Below are positions 13,127 to 14,226 of a DNA stretch of 14,226 nucleotides, piece by piece; the first letter of the stretch is position 1; each line of letters opens with the position of its first letter. The notes beneath the pieces are model-generated. The model did not search any database. It was not told the DNA's origin and was given only the letters and a program-made list of their open reading frames with translations. The translations under genes and the position numbers were made by a program. Source of the stretch: Candidatus Cloacimonadota bacterium (GTDB taxonomy: Bacteria > Cloacimonadota > Cloacimonadia > Cloacimonadales > Cloacimonadaceae); assembly GCA_023421135.1 (NCBI GenBank), contig JAEZUG010000017.1, forward strand, positions 1 through 14,226, read 5' to 3'.

Positions 13127-14226
13127 ATGCTAAAGTTGAAGAAGCTCTTGTGCCTGATTCTTTTCTCTTTGCTTATCTTTGGTTTATCTGCCCAAAGCGG
13201 AGAACTGAACACTGCCCTCATCAACACTGCTGTATCGCATCTGGATAACATCATGAGCGGTTGCTTGGAGAAGCTGGAGCTCATTGCACAGAGTCCGGAA
13301 GCAAAAGCAGGAGACTGGCAGGGGATAAAGGCCTATCTGGGGATGGCAGCAGAAGAGCTTCCCGGGGTATATTTCTACGTCCTTCCGGATGGCAACTACT
13401 ACAGCCTGGAAAAGGACTTTACCAATCTCAACCTCAGCAACCGTGGTTACTTCGAATCCCTGTTCTCAGGAAACAAGGTCCTGGGCTACGATATCTACAG
13501 CCGTTCTTCCGGAAAGCAATCTGCCCTGATGGCAGCTCCAATTTTCGTGGATGGCAGGGTCGCAGGAGCTCTTGGTGCCTCTGTGTTTCTGGATGAGCTT
13601 CGCACCCGCCTCAATGGCGAGATGGATCTACCGGAGACCTATACCTGGTTTGTCTTGAACCAGAATGGCCTAACCATGCTGGATAGGGAACTGGAGTACA
13701 TCTTTCTGAATCCTCTGGAATTGGGTTCTGAATCCATGAAAACTGCGCTCGGATATGCCATGCTCAGCTCCGAAGTGGGAGAGATGACCTACGAGATGGG
13801 CTCCAACCAGCGCCGCACTCTATATAAGAAGCTTCCCAACCTCAATTGGTGGTTCTTCATCGCGTCCAAGGAGCGAATCAACAGCCAGGCACAGGAAAGG
13901 CTGAACCTCTCTCTGGAGACCATTGTTCCAGCCTTGCAAAACAGCTTGGACAGGATTGACAGCCTCACCCGCAGCGCTGTGGAACTCAAACGCCAAGCTT
14001 CCATCACCGAATCCGGCACCCGCGAACTTCTGCAAGAGATACTGAGTAGCTCAAGCCAGATAGTGCAGGCTGCCTATGTAAACCCCGAAGGCCTTATGCA
14101 ATACATCGAACCCAGCGATTATCGTAATTTCGAAGGCACCGACATCAGCTCTCAGGAACACGTTATGCAATTGCGCCAGACCAAACAAGCCGTTCTCAGT
14201 AAAGCTTTTATGACTGTTGAAGGCTT
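13127..14226 (+). CDS. Exported Cache-domain sensor protein, N-terminal part only (3' end outside window)
   Basis: The frame is open from ATG 13127 to the window edge (366 codons). AAGGAG at 13115-13120 sets the start; ATG 13122 runs straight into a stop. Residues 1-22 are a signal peptide or signal anchor (MLKLKKLLCLILFSLLIFGL, then SA and Gln23). About 30-250 is a double-Cache ligand-binding domain: a long N-terminal helix, then GVYFYVLPDGNYYS, NRGYFESLF, SALMAAPIFVDGRVAGALGASV, TWFVLNQNGLTML and NWWFFIASKERI. From about 262 a second long helix and another Cache-like start follow (SSSQIVQAAYVNPEGLMQYI, FEGTDISSQEHV). Cache domains bind small ligands outside the cytoplasm and usually feed kinases, cyclases or chemoreceptors. 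No transmembrane helix lies between the two units, so the whole visible part would be periplasmic; whether a cytoplasmic output domain follows is not visible. It is divergent from the peptidase fusion and shares the mirrored TTGACG region with it. Confidence 0.82.
   Translation, partial: MLKLKKLLCLILFSLLIFGLSAQSGELNTALINTAVSHLDNIMSGCLEKLELIAQSPEAKAGDWQGIKAYLGMAAEELPGVYFYVLPDGNYYSLEKDFTNLNLSNRGYFESLFSGNKVLGYDIYSRSSGKQSALMAAPIFVDGRVAGALGASVFLDELRTRLNGEMDLPETYTWFVLNQNGLTMLDRELEYIFLNPLELGSESMKTALGYAMLSSEVGEMTYEMGSNQRRTLYKKLPNLNWWFFIASKERINSQAQERLNLSLETIVPALQNSLDRIDSLTRSAVELKRQASITESGTRELLQEILSSSSQIVQAAYVNPEGLMQYIEPSDYRNFEGTDISSQEHVMQLRQTKQAVLSKAFMTVEG

Noticed and set aside
13261..13596. 111-codon plus-strand frame inside the last gene
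   Set aside because: It is out of frame with the Cache-domain gene that opens at 13127 and reads through to the window edge.

Overview
The window looks like part of a chromosome from an uncultured bacterium of the Fibrobacteres-Chlorobi-Bacteroidetes group, most likely Candidatus Cloacimonadota. This is an inference from protein style. The 1063-residue secreted protein has HYDIN-like and jelly-roll modules, an LPVELSSF-type Fn3 domain and a C-terminal YPNPF...YNILGQ...GIYFYKL sorting domain. The neighbouring beta-helix protein ends its helix with the NPLFV...SPCIDAGD signature. I see no tRNA, rRNA, CRISPR array, insertion sequence or phage gene.

Layout: (1) 1-152, minus strand, start of a small membrane protein cut by the window edge, with a promoter behind it. 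(2) 342-1725, plus strand, a two-gene unit: a roughly 105-residue protein broken by two compensating one-base frameshifts, then an exported beta-propeller protein whose ATG lies one base after the upstream stop. (3) 1746-4846, minus strand, an outer-membrane beta-barrel protein downstream of a 775-residue secreted beta-helix/Fn3 protein. (4) 4847-5401, a 555-bp divergent intergenic region with several inverted repeats, one centred on a candidate -10 box. (5) 5402-8593, plus strand, the 1063-residue secreted protein, closed by a near-ideal bidirectional terminator. (6) 8641-8889, no gene, but an 11-bp degenerate tandem repeat (5 units) and a 7-bp repeat. (7) 8890-12941, minus strand: small barrel protein, SAM methyltransferase, and an 894-residue metallopeptidase/propeller/outer-membrane-barrel fusion. 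(8) 13127 to the end, plus strand, a divergently transcribed periplasmic Cache sensor cut by the window edge.

Six of the nine genes (counting the frameshifted and the two partial ones) carry a recognisable export signal, so this is a cell-envelope and secretion region: surface protein with a sorting tag, barrel proteins, an outer-membrane protease-like fusion and a ligand-sensing domain protein. No single pathway joins them. A CTTGAC element recurs 39-95 bp upstream of eight of the genes, which suggests that most are transcribed from their own sigma-70-like promoters rather than as long operons. The strongest candidates for something little described are the peptidase-propeller-barrel fusion with its mirror-image promoter region shared with the Cache protein, and the structured leader of the 1063-residue secreted protein. 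Coordinates and residue numbers were counted by hand, and family assignments rest on motif recognition, not on database searches.
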